Shown: positions 34,616 through 45,295 of the stretch, piece by piece
Layout: each line of letters starts with the position of its first letter
Numbering within the stretch: position 1 is the first letter of the stretch
From: Gymnopus androsaceus JB14
Taxonomy: Eukaryota; Basidiomycota; Agaricomycetes; Agaricales; Omphalotaceae
Assembly (NCBI GenBank): GCA_009733575.1
Contig: ML769603.1
Location: 1-64,000 of the forward strand
Reading direction: 5' to 3'
Length of the DNA: 64,000 bases
Made by a program: the position numbers and the translations under genes
The notes under the pieces: generated by a model
Database searches by the model: none
The model's input: the letters and a program-made list of their open reading frames with translations, nothing else
What the model was told of the DNA's origin: nothing

Positions 34616-35049
34616 TGTTGAAAGATACACTCACAATCATGGACACATGATCAGGTACTTTGTACCATGATATTCAACATTGGCTTACTGATCACTGAAA
34701 TTACATTCCTATGTATTGAAATCATTTGATTAATGTCATTTGCTAGTTACGTACATGTGATTATAGCTAGGATATCAACTGCTGATGTATATACATATAT
34801 CACATTGTAGGGACCATTATATGCATGGACACTTACCAATACTGTACCTATTATTAGATTTAGGGTACTGTATAGTTTTACAGACATTTAGTATATAAGC
34901 TGTAGTAGTTTACCTGTTGTCTCTATTGCTCTGCATACTACTGCTTCACTGTCTCACTGACAATACTAAAGCTCCTCTGTCTCACTCCACAAGCACTACA
35001 CTTGGTTAGTAATGTGATTTCACCATTTGGACTTACATGCTGTTCAACA
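34616..35049 (+). mobile_element. Solo LTR (copia-like), 5-bp duplication GGGCC
   Basis: 434 bp, TGTTGAAAG...GTTCAACA, flanked by GGGCC at 34611-34615 and 35050-35054. The 3' half resembles the copia 1 LTR in layout (tatataagctgtagtag, a tct-rich leader, cacttggttagtaatgtg, cttacatgctgttcaaca). It is inserted in CCTNAGG repeat. No internal region remains, so it is probably the product of LTR-LTR recombination. Confidence 0.85.
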
Positions 35050-35054
35050 GGGCC

Positions 35055-35425
35055 CTGATTCCTAGGCTTCCAGAAGGAAACCTGAGGTAACCTGAGGGTA
35101 CTTATGTTGAGCTGTAGAACCAAAAAAAATTCTTGTACTTTATCATTTAGTTGTATCTTTTTACCCAATCTCCACATTGACATTACTCAAACTTTGTTGT
35201 CTCATTAACCTCATAGATTTTCAGACTTATTTCAGTATACTTATTTTCAAGACTCATTAATGTCCTACTAGCCTTAGACCCTGTTTGGCAGCATGTAATG
35301 CTTAACATTGAGCAGTATATTATGTCCTTAAATGGAAAAAAGCACATGTGAATCTACTCTAAATATTTACTTTTTTCTATTTAAGGGTAACATATGCTGC
35401 TAAAAGTTAAGTGTAATCTGTTACT
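35055..35425. repeat. Dispersed repeat, copy at 41090-41290
   Basis: The stretch around ttattttcaagactcattaa (35243) and the preceding sequence recur with moderate divergence at 41090-41265. Non-coding. Confidence 0.6.
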
Positions 35426-36596
35426 GAACAGTACCGCAATCGAGAGTTAGTTGCCCCAAAAAATGACATTGCCGATCATCGGATCACGGATACCGGTGAT
35501 CCTTACCTCAACTCTTCGGAGGGCTTCCAAATTATTAATTTTATATATTGATATTCTCAAATCTCAAGTGTTGGTGGCCAGTTTTTAAATTGTTTTCAGT
35601 GGATAGTTTTATGTAGTGTATACGGTCCTGCATGTCATTGGAAGATAGGCATCACTCAATGGCAAGTATGTCACCCGTAACATAACACCACTAATATAGA
35701 AATTTTCTGTGCATCAAGTCGTTCTCAGTTTACTAGGGTTGGGCTAATTGGCCAAGGCCATGTTAATGACATTGCTATTAACATTGGACCTTTGGGGCCT
35801 ATTTAACATGGGTGCTTACAGGTGCTTACAGTGCTAATTTCAGGTGCTAATCTTTCCTAGGTTAGCGTTCTAACTTTCTGCATGCAAGAAGGTGGTAAAT
35901 GAACTGCAATGTATCTGTTATATTGCTAACTTTTCTATGATCAATAAAATCTGAAAGGAACTCTCGAGCTAGAACTTGAAGTTTTGATTCCAAAGTCTTG
36001 CCAAAGTCCCGAGTTATCAGTTATTTGCTTCAAATTTTGGTAATCCCTGTGGCAAAAATCAAGGTAAAACCCTGCTTTTTGCTTTGGACAGTATCATAGT
36101 AAAAATGTCCGTATTCTGGTTATTTCCGGGAGTCTGGGACACACCAACCTTCACCAACTCATTAACATCATTAACATGGCTTTCCAAGGCCAATGCTTTG
36201 CTGAAATATGTGTGGCTTATGTTCAATTTGCATTCACACTCCTTCCCTTTCCCTTCCTTCCTCAAGTCAACCAGCCTCTTTGTGGCCTCAATGCTTCAAG
36301 GCTTACTTCAGTATCTTTCAAGCCTTTAAAAGGTGCAATTAAATATTATTAGTCCCTCAAAGTCAAACTCTGATATATGAAGATGACCAACTGGCCAAAC
36401 TTCAGCAAAGACAAGCCCATCAAGTTGTTTCAAGTTACAGACCAGCTTCAAGCAATCAATGCAATATTCCATCAAGTTCAAGTTTCTGTTTCAATTTTCA
36501 ATGCTTTCAAACTTCAGCCTCAAGTGCGTGCTTCCCTTCAAGAACTCATTTGCATGTTCAACTTTTGTTCAACTTGAAGCTTTGAGTTCAGATGAG

Positions 36597-37474
36597 GGAT
36601 AATTCTTTTTAACAACCCTGTTGGAGGGTTGTTAGCAAGTACAGTGGCTGTCAAAATTGATGTCACCCCCCCCAATTTAGTCGCCTATTCAGTATCCCAT
36701 TCAGTAGGTCATGTGGGGTGACATCAATTTTGACAGCCACTGTAGCAACCTTCAAGACTTCAGGCGTCACACCGGAGTCCCAACGGGTCACACTGAAGCC
36801 TCAAGATAAGCATTATTATCTCCTCTATCTCTATCTCGAAGCACAGACACAACTCCGATAGATTCAGTGGGGGAGTTAATCCATATATGTACAAATTTCA
36901 AAATGTTGCGTCCCCATTGTTCACTCCGACATATCCTCCCTCAATTGCAACTCCTTTCCGTCTCCAATAATCGTTGCATGATGGATTGAGAGTTGGTTAG
37001 CAGCGAGCCAGCAGTTGTCAATTGATAAGGGAAAGGAATGCAGAGGAAGGCGCAATGGGATGGTTAATTAGCAATTAAACCAAAATGGAAAGAGGAGACT
37101 GACTCACTTATGGCCACAAATCTCCCATGAAAGACCAAGTTTTCCTGATGCAGCCGCTGCCACTACTGTCGAGTCTCCGCCATCTATTGAATTCAAGTCC
37201 GTGCTTGGAATCCGGGTTTGTGGTGCTAGAGTTGAAGCTGGACATCCAAGTTGTCATTGTTGCAGATGCGCTTTCGATATCAATTTTCGTAGCCTTGTGG
37301 AAGCACAATTCGTGAGTCGGAGGATGGCGTCTGTTTGCAAGTGGCACTAATGAATGGTGGGAGGAAAGATGACCGACATTCCGGCAAAAACTCGGCGTGA
37401 CAATAATCACATGATCTTTCAGCGCCGGAAGTGGGGTTGTCAGGCGCCAACGGGGTTGTCAAAAAGAATTATCC
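36597..37474. mobile_element. GGATAATTCT element D with 9-bp target duplication
   Basis: Inverted ends GGATAATTCTTTTTAACAAC (left) and GGATAATTCTTTTTGACAAC (right complement), flanked by TCAGATGAG at 36588-36596 and 37475-37483. The 9-bp duplication fits Mutator-like (MULE) transposition. The interior (878 bp) differs from copies A-C and includes a nested MITE. No transposase is present; the 100-codon minus-strand frame (37108-37410) has no recognisable motif. Confidence 0.9.
36642..36742. mobile_element. 101-bp mariner-type MITE
   Basis: Perfect inverted ends CAGTGGCTGTCAAAATTGAT then gtcacccc, flanked by TA at 36640-36641 and 36743-36744. It resembles the ends of 30655-30875. Confidence 0.92.
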
Positions 37475-38247
37475 TCAGATGAGATCTTTATTGAGCACTA
37501 TTTCATTTTCTCCTCCATACATCTTGTATACTTGTAGTTGGTTTCCAAATGCCATTTTGCATACCATAAAAATTATTGCTGGATAAAAAAATATCAACTA
37601 ACAAGAGGCAGATATGCCAGAGTCTCTCGTAAAGCTTCTAGAAAGGTCGCCCTCCCTGCAATCTGGATACGAGGGCAAATCTGAGCACGGTGACAGCTCC
37701 CGGGAAGCAAGTAACATGATAAGCTTTGTTAAACAGCAGGGGGTTGAATAAACTTTTTGTTAATCAGTTAAACAAAGCTATGTACAGTAATAATAAACTA
37801 GTTAAACACATCCACTGTTCCCAATTGAATAATGAGTTTAACAGCATTAAACATGCTTTTGAATGCTTGATCCACTGGTCTCCCATCATTAACCCAGCTG
37901 TTCAACAATATTAAAGCCATTGAATCGTGTCTAACTCCAAGTTTAAACCAAAGGAAAACACACCAAAAAATGACATAGGAATATTACCGAACATGTAGTG
38001 TAAGTAGTAGTACTTGGCAGTTAAACTAGGTTAAATTAGTAACCGTTAAACCGGTTAAACTGGGACATGAACATTCAAAATAGTATAGAGGCGGTAGCGG
38101 CAAAAGTCAAGTGTGCCGTCGAGTTGAATAGTATTGTGCTCTAAAAAAAATTGATGATTAAAGTCTGTGTCAAAGTGAAAAATAGCAAGTAAGCAACTTA
38201 TTGTGTTCTAAAAAAATTGGTAAGTAAAGTCATGGTCCATATAAAAG

Positions 38248-39043
38248 GGATTATTCTGTTTGACAACCCCTTTCCCAAGGGGTTGTTGTTTATACTTATC
38301 CAGCAACCCCGTTGTTACAGACCGGTTCTCCTCCGGAAGCTAGCGGCTAATATCATGGAGATGGTTTGTCAAATTAATTTGACCACTCCCTGTCCTTACA
38401 ATGAGCGCCTAAGCACCAAATTTACATGTTGATATATTAAGTAGGGCTCTGCACCGTACCGTATATGGTTACGGCTGTACCCCATATTGATTTTAAGCTC
38501 GACGGTACGGTTACACTGGCAGTACGGCGTTTTCTGCACCATATCACCATAAATCGTGATGTCAAGACCGAGAAAAAATCTCGTTGCCTAAGACGTCACC
38601 TGGAATATCTTCATTAAGGAGATATTCATCCCTACTAACAGCAGCAAATAGATATAATGAGTATTGGGGAAGCCGTACATATGCTGTATACATACGGCTC
38701 CTCCAAATCCTTCGATGGTATGGTTCTGCAACCGTAAATGCCATGCGTACAATCCGTAGATACGGCTACGACGCAGAGCCCTAGAGCCTCAGTGGGAAAC
38801 GTCCTGCACACATCTTTTACACAGAGATGTGCCTGAAAAACTGATGCTATGTACTTTGGTCCCAAACTGAAATCACCAGACATGAATAAAATAAAATGAT
38901 TATCACCGGCGGTGGCTCGGTCTTGACGGCAGAAGATCCAACGAACAACCCCTGATGTAAATTTTGTAAGGAAGGGGTTGTCAGATATTATCAAAAAGTA
39001 TGGGGTTGTTGTTGACAACTGGGGTTGTCAAACAGAATAATCC
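38248..39043. mobile_element. GGATTATTCT element E with 9-bp target duplication
   Basis: Inverted ends GGATTATTCTGTTTGACAAC at both termini, flanked by ATATAAAAG at 38239-38247 and 39044-39052. Related by its ends and duplication length to element D. It contains the acgg-rich MITE at 38442. No coding. Confidence 0.92.
38442..38783. mobile_element. acgg-rich hAT-like MITE nested in element E
   Basis: Inverted ends TAGGGCTCTGCACCGTA and (complement) TAGGGCTCTGCGTCGTA, with tacgg repeats in both arms. The flanks do not match, so the duplication has decayed or the ends were altered. Same group as 19967-20532. Confidence 0.75.
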
Positions 39044-39095
39044 ATATAAAAGCAAGCAACATACCAAGTAAGTGACTAAATTCTATGGGAACATT

Positions 39096-39731
39096 AGCTT
39101 AGCCACTGGCATGTTGAAGGTGAATTCAAGGTGAGGGAAAGGAAGAAGAAAGGGTAAGCAAAGCTTTGGTATTCACATACAAGTTAGCATCAGGAAAAAT
39201 GGTCTGGGCCCAGGATGACCCCAGGTCACTTAGGCAGCCTAGGCCACCTAGGAATAATGCAAAAACTTTGGACACCTCAGGTATCCTAGGCCTCCTAGGC
39301 CTCCTAAGCCTCCTAGGCATTCTGGGGGCCATCCTGGGCTGTCCTGGGCTGTCCTGAGGCATCCTGGGGCAACCTGAGGCAACCTGAGGATACCCTCAGA
39401 ATTACTAGGAGGCTTAGGAGGCTTAGGAGGCCTAGGATACCTGAGGTGTCCAAAGTTTTTGCATTATTCCTAGGTGGCCTAGGCTGCCTAAGTGACCTGG
39501 GGTCATCCTGGGTGCAGACCATTTTTCCTGATGAGCACAGGAATGATAAAGGCTACTCCAGAAAGACAATACTCTACCGAGTGCACTGAGACAAGGAATA
39601 ATGGTCAAAGTTGAGAGTGGCCCTTAGGGCCTTATTGTTCCTGCACTATATAAACAAAAAAGCCTCAGGCTCACTTACTCTTCCTTCTTCATTTCACTCA
39701 CCTTCACCTTCAACATGCCACTGGCTAAGCT
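39096..39731. mobile_element. Foldback element with CCTNAGG inner hairpin
   Basis: Outer arms: agcttagccactggcatg at 39096 and its complement ending at 39731. Inner arms: 39188-39322 and 39399-39533 are almost perfectly inverted, beginning CATCAGGAAAAATGGTCTG and consisting largely of cctagg/cctcagg motifs. The inner unit is flanked by AG on both sides. Open frames here are artefacts of the repeat. Confidence 0.8.
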
Positions 39732-40337
39732 ATAATTTATTCATTTATATACTTGGTATGTTGCTCGCTTTGACATGGGCCATATTCAACTGATATTCAG
39801 CCAGACTCTTGAGTATTTGGTTTAATGGGCATTAAACAGTTAAACAAAGGATATGGGAATGCAGTGGTTCAATTTTAGACAGGTTGGGTTGAACATGTTT
39901 AACATTTTTAATGGCCTGTTGAGTAGATCACACCGGGGGCAAAGACCAAGGCACTTGATGGACAAGTGCCTCAAATGCACCAGTCAATGGACTGTGTAAC
40001 GCACTAGCTAGGGCACTTGCAGAAAATAAAGGCAATGGGTATGCAGGCCGGTTTGCCAAGCCAAATTGGCATCAAATCCCAATGCCACCTTTTTTCTTCA
40101 AATCATTGCCTGCGTGCGTTACCTGGTGCGTCAGGTAGTGCGTTAATGGCACTGGATTTCTGGGTGCATTGGTCTTTGCCCCCAGTGTCAGTAGGCTCTT
40201 CAGATAGAACACGTTGAATGCATTTCACAAGGTTTAACAGCCTCAAATATTGAATACATAGCTATATATTATTGTGCAAATAGGTAGTGTTTAACAGGTT
40301 AACAAAAAGTTTATTTGACCCCTCATGTTTAACGAGG

Positions 40338-40491
40338 CTATTACGGCCGTGCTACGCCGTAGTACCCATACCATATTCCGTGCATTCCGTTGGACCTTCG
40401 AGCAGCAGTCCTACGGCACGGATACGGCTTCAAACGTACCATAATGGATCCCATAGGCTACGGCCGTACCCGTAACGTACGGTGGGCATCC
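40338..40491. mobile_element. acgg-rich hAT-like MITE, 5' truncated
   Basis: The right end (complement TAGGGATGCCCACCGTACG) is typical of the group, while the left end starts directly in tacggccgtg. The flanks gaggctat and gaggctaa agree at seven of eight positions. Confidence 0.65.
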
Positions 40492-40746
40492 CTAGAGGCT
40501 AATGTTATTTTATGGGAAGCTCCATGAAAGGACCTGCGGATATCTTCCCAGGGAGCTAAATCGAAGCTTCCGCACAAATGGTGGTGTATCTTATGGATAT
40601 CCTTGAGTCAAAAATATCGATACATATAAAGAATTAATAATTCGGAAGCCCTCCGAAGAGTTGAGGCAAGGATCACCGGTATCCGTGATCCGATGATCGG
40701 CAATGTCATTTTTTGAGGCAACTAACTCTCGATTGCGGTAGAACAG

Positions 40747-41801
40747 GCTCTTAGCTTATGACTTGGAGCACTTCACTTAAGTATTCTTGATTAAAGTTCA
40801 GGTATAACAAATCTATGAAGTTAACTATTATCTCTTGATGAAACTGATTTGACCTCATCAACAGGGTTTTGATTGTATGCAGTCCACAGAGTGCCCCCAG
40901 AGTTTGGCACTTATTTGGGTGTTTATTTAATGAAATTACATGTAGATAAATTCAAGATGATTTCAAATAATTGCTTGTAAGCTTAGTACGAGATAAACTT
41001 CAGGCTGCCTCAATGAGGTGTCCTCAAGATGTCCTGAAGATTCCTGAGCTGTTCTGAGGATTCCTGAGGAGTCCTGGGGCATCCTGGGAAGCTTCTCTTG
41101 AGTTCTAGAGCATAAAAAATTATTCCTTTACTTTCTTATTCAACTGTATTTTTGTAACTCAATTTCCATACTTACACTGCTCAATTCTTAATATCTCAGT
41201 TTTTCTTAACTTATATGACTTACACTTATTTTCAAGACTCATTAATGTCTTAGTAGTCCTTACTTATGACTCAGAACACCTTACATATGTTATTTTAGCT
41301 TAAGTTCAAGTTTAACAAATTTCTCAACTCAACTGTTAATTTTTGATAAATGTGCTTTGACCCCATCAACTAAGTTTAAATTGTACGCAGTTTACAGGTG
41401 CCCACACATGTGTGGGTGCTTATTTAGGCACTTATTTTACAACCGAGCATGTAAATGCATTCAAAACATTTGTTGCACTGCCTCAGGACATTTCAGGAAT
41501 CCTCAGGACACCTCAGGACAACTCAGGACACCCCAGGACACCCCAGGAATCCTCAGGACTTTTTAGGACTCCCCAGGACACCTCAGGAATCCTCAGGAAT
41601 CCTCAGGACATCTCAAGTTGTAATCACGTTAGACTCAGGTAGCACTCAAGTTGTACTGAGGTTGGTTTTAGAGGAATCTCAGGCTTTCTAGGTCACTTAG
41701 GCTTCTTGGGCTGCCTCAAGACACCTCATTCCACCACAGAACTCCTCAGGAATCCTTAGGAATCCTCCAATTAATATCAGGTTGTACTCAGGTGGCACTC
41801 A
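40747..41801. repeat. CCTNAGG satellite-like repeat with duplicated flanks
   Basis: 40850-40990 and 41335-41470 are diverged direct copies (catcaac...gattgta.gcagt..acag.gtgcc); a third, inverted copy is at 48857-49028, beyond copia 2. Between and after them lie dense cctcagg/cctgagg motifs. Copia 2 is inserted in this repeat. Confidence 0.65.
41486..41616. repeat. Decamer tandem repeat (CCTCAGGACA)
   Basis: Consecutive 10-bp units such as CCTCAGGACA, ACTCAGGACA, CCCCAGGACA, CCCCAGGAAT, CCTCAGGACT and CCTCAGGAAT, about twelve in a row. The three overlapping 69-78-codon open frames (41357-41691) are produced by this periodicity and are not genes. Confidence 0.85.
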
Positions 41802-42097
41802 TATTAGAAGGCTATGTCTTGCTGAATATTATTTGGTGGGGTAAAAACTATTGTTATTAGATAGTGAGCTTGAAGGAGCTCTTAATATATACTGTACAAA
41901 TTGTATTTCCCCAGTCCGCAGTACTGCGGGGAATGTGCATTACTTTGCAATGCTGCACTTTGGCTGCAGCTGTGGCTGTGCCGCTACATTTATAGTAATA
42001 GTACCTACATGTATAGTTAACTCTCAATCAATAATAAATAATACCGGATTACTGGGAAAGTATGAGTTCTGGATAGCTCCAGCTTGCCATTCCAACA
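41802..42097 (-). repeat. 3' LTR of copia 2
   Basis: 296 bp. Same sequence as the 5' LTR with scattered substitutions and two added bases (taatatata against ttatata near 41885). Confidence 0.93.
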
Positions 42098-42108
42098 CTC
42101 CCCCTCAA
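42098..42108 (-). other. Polypurine tract of copia 2
   Basis: On the minus strand TTGAGGGGGAG lies directly before the 3' LTR, the usual place for the second-strand primer. Confidence 0.85.
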
Positions 42109-44244
42109 GCAGGAGATAGTCCAAGGCTTGCAGCAAAATGTTTTGCTTTGGAACTTGGAAGTGCCCTTGTAAATACATCAGCTATCATGTCCTAAGTTGG
42201 ACAATAAATAAGTTGAATACTGCCATCTTCAATGCAGTAACAAATAAAATGGTACCGAATATCAATATGCTTTGTACAAGCATGAAATTGACCAGCTTGT
42301 GAATGTGCCAGTGCAATTGCTGATTGATTGTCACCATATAGTGTGAATGGTCCATTGATTGGGCCAAAAAGTTCTTCCAAGAATTGACAAAACCGAAGGG
42401 CTTTCTTGGCCGCATGAGATAAGGCAACATATTCAGCCTCAGTGGTTGATAGTGTGACAAGTTCTTGTTTCTTAGAACTCCAAGACACAGCACCACCATC
42501 AAGTAAGAATGCATATCCAGAAATGGCACGGCGTGTTTCTTGTGACATTCCATTTGCATCAGAATATATTTCAAGGCCCAGTTTCCGATTGGGTCCTCCA
42601 AATGTGAGTTTCCAGTGTTTTGTACCTTGTAAGTATTGGAAAACATGTTTCGATGCTTCCCAATGTATGCATCCTGGATTAGCCAGATATTGTGAAATAT
42701 CTGATACTGCAAAAGATAAATCTGGACATGTTCCAATTGATACCCAATTGATTTTTCCTGTACCTTTGTGAAATGGTACACGAGCCATTTCCGCAATTTC
42801 AGGAGGATCAGTAGGACATTGATCTTTCGAAAGGTGTACATTTGGGTTCATAGGTGTTGCAAGTGGTTTACAATCTGCTATATTCATTTCTCTAAGGGCT
42901 GATTCAATAAAAGCTTCCTGTGAAAGAGAAATTGTCCGATTAGCACAATCTCTAGTGACTTTCATTCCAAGTAACCAATCAATTGGTCCCAAGAGGGTGA
43001 CTTGGTATTGTTCTGAGATTTGAGCCTGAGTTTCATGAATTAATTTGAGAGAAGTTCCAGTCATTACAATATCATCAACATAAATCGCTAGAATAATGAT
43101 GTCTGATCCAATGAATTTCTTGAAGACTGCATGATCCATCTCTAGAGGTGTGAGACCAATTTCCTTGAGACTGCTAGTCAGCATCTCATACCATTTGTGG
43201 CCAGATTGACTTAGTCCATACAAAGTCTTCTTCAACTTTAGGACATATTTTTCTCTCTGTCTGCAAAATTAATGTCTGGAGGTTGCTCCATATATATGTG
43301 TTCATCATCACTAAATGATGCATTTAAGTATGCCCCATAAAAATCTAAGACTTCAATATCCCAATCATTTTGGGCTGCAATTGCAAGGATTGAGCAAAAT
43401 GAGGCAAATTTTGCAACTGGTGCAAAAGTCTCAAAGAAATCTACTCCCTCAACTTGGGTAAAACCTTTTGCTACTAGTCTGGCTTTATACTTATCAATAT
43501 TTCCATCTTTCACCTTAATTTTCAATGTCCATTTGCAGTCAACCACATTGTGTTCTGCAGGCCTGGGAAAAACTTCCCATGTGCCAGCATCAAGTAAGGT
43601 TTTCAGTTCAATATTTATGGCTTCCTTCCACTTCTCCCAGTCATCTCTCTGTTTAGCTTCCTCATAAGATGGTTCAAGACCTTCAGCCTCAACTGAAGCT
43701 GCTGCAAGTCCAAATTCCATTGCATTATCCTGGTCTTCCTTTGGTTCTGGAGCTGGGAGTTGAATTCCTGTTGTAACTATAGGTGCAGATGGCCTGTTAT
43801 CTGTACGGCCTTCACCACTGAGTAAATCCTGTACTTTTCGAGTTGCAGTATGTGTCCTTGGTCCTTCTATGATATTCTTTTCACTTAGTTGTGAAGAGAC
43901 ATCATATCTTGGTCTGGATTTAGGTTTGGGAGTTTCAGGTAATATTGGAAGAATTGCTGGGGCAGGTTGAGGTACTGGTAGATTTATTGGTTTTGCTGGG
44001 ATTTAATGGTGTATTTGGAGCTGAATGTACTGGAGTTGATGCGTTTGAGTTTGAATTTTATTTTCTGTTTCTACCTGGATTGGGTTCGGAATGAATCCTT
44101 CATCCTCCCCCTCATGCCGAATCCCACCAGGTGCAAATGTTGGTATATCCTGATCAAATTTAATGCTCCTTTCCACTGATATCTTTCGATTTTCTGGCCA
44201 ATAAATCCTATGTCCACTGGATTCTAGATCAAATCCAAGCCAGT

Positions 44245-44466
44245 TGTTAGAGTGTGTTGCATTTGCTTCTTGAAAAGTGAGAAACGGAATTGTTGGACCG
44301 TTTTACCGGTTTGGAATGTGTACATAGACCGCAAACATGTGTTTAAAGTGTATAGGAGTGGGTGGGCTCAACTATGGATCAAAGCTTATATTAAAGCTTA
44401 TGTTCAGTTGTTCAGTGCAGATGGAAGTCAATGATTCGATGTTTGGTTGATAAGGGGTTTGTAGAG

Positions 44467-44505
<39 letters not shown>

Positions 44506-45295
44506 AGAGAGCAAGAGAGAGAGACTGAGTGAGCAAGAGAGAAGAAAAGCGATATGATTGCAAAATAACTGATCTGTGGACCTTACAGGCAAGGTCCCCA
44601 GCTTTTATAGCGTAGCGTTCAGTAGTTAATGTAGCTATAATGGTTCTGTCAGCCTGTGTAAGCGTAACCATGCAGTGAAATGAGCTGCGTGGTCTATGCA
44701 TACAACTGAGCCGCAGTTCACGCAGAGCTGCGTGAACTGTCTCTCAAAAAAGGGAGGAATACGACGCATTGTCTAGGAAGGTCAATATGTCATGTTCACC
44801 ATGAAAGATTGGTACGGGAATGTAAGTAGGGTCCGAATGACATTCGGAAATCGTGATATCGAGGACAGCTGGCAGTGGAGAGTCAAAGCGTTGCACAAAA
44901 TAGAAAGACGTTGTTGGAATTCGTAATGAAAGAGATTAATCCATCATGGAACGAGTTCGTAGTTTGGAATAAGGAGTGAACAACCAAATCGTCAATAGAG
45001 AAGTTGAAAATTGGACGAGGATTTAATGAGAACGATTGTCGAAGGAAATGCCGGGAGGAAATGACAGGAATTCCGTTTGGTAGCGTCACTAGGACATTCG
45101 GAATAGCAATTGTGAGATGAATGACCGTGGTCGTCGGAAATTGGTGGTTGGGAAGAAGGGGATTGTGAAGGTAAGAGAAAGAAAAGATTTGGGCGCTTGT
45201 CATGAACCGGCAGGCTATTGCCGTCAGATTTCCAGTCCATCAGCCGTTGGTCTGATCGGACACGGACTCATTAGGAAGTGCAATGCTTCCTAACA
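44245..45295 (-). mobile_element. Solo LTR inserted in copia 2 integrase
   Basis: 1,051 bp with TGTTAG...CTAACA ends and a 5-bp duplication (CCAGT on the plus strand, 44240-44244 and 45296-45300). No internal coding sequence or primer-binding site, so it is a solo LTR of a different, unseen retrotransposon. On the minus strand a tataaaag box lies near 44610. Insert plus duplication is 1,056 bp, a multiple of three. Overlapping open frames at 44883-45240 are not convincing. Confidence 0.88.
44468..44540. repeat. (GA)n microsatellite
   Basis: About 30 bp of pure gaga plus flanking imperfect gagagag and gactgag units, within the solo LTR. Confidence 0.95.

Larger units (their letters stand above)
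37728..40333. mobile_element. GTTAAAC-rich element with ~48-bp inverted ends
   Basis: The left end gttaaacagcaggggg then aataaactttttgttaa and the complement of the right end gttaaacatgaggggt then the same block. GTTAAAC or its complement recurs at least ten times near both ends (37770-38060 and 39815-40333), as expected for subterminal transposase-binding sites. It carries nested elements at 38248, 38442 and 39096. No transposase frame. Target duplication not resolved. Confidence 0.75.
35432..40740. mobile_element. 5.3-kb element with ~125-bp inverted repeats and nested insertions
   Basis: The left end TACCGCAATCGAGAGTTAGT matches the complement of the right end; the first ~103 bases differ at only about three positions and similarity continues to about 125. 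Flanks are GAACAG at 35426-35431 and 40741-40746. Inside are at least five other elements (36597-37474, 36642-36742, 37728-40333 with 38248-39043, 38442-38783 and 39096-39731, and 40338-40491). What remains as core is about 1.5 kb and non-coding, so this is a non-autonomous element. A 6-bp duplication with long inverted repeats does not match hAT (8), Mutator (9) or mariner (TA); I do not assign a superfamily. Confidence 0.85.

Noticed and set aside
41357..41691. Three overlapping open frames rich in Ser, Gln, Asp and Pro
   Set aside because: They are translations of the 10-bp tandem repeat in three registers; a 10-bp period keeps all frames open.
42185..42841. 218-codon minus-strand frame in copia 2
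   Set aside because: An alternative register of the RT/RNase H coding sequence; the motif-bearing frame is the 42192-43235 one.
44883..45240. Overlapping frames in the solo LTR
   Set aside because: Inside a defined LTR without internal retroelement sequence; no motif.
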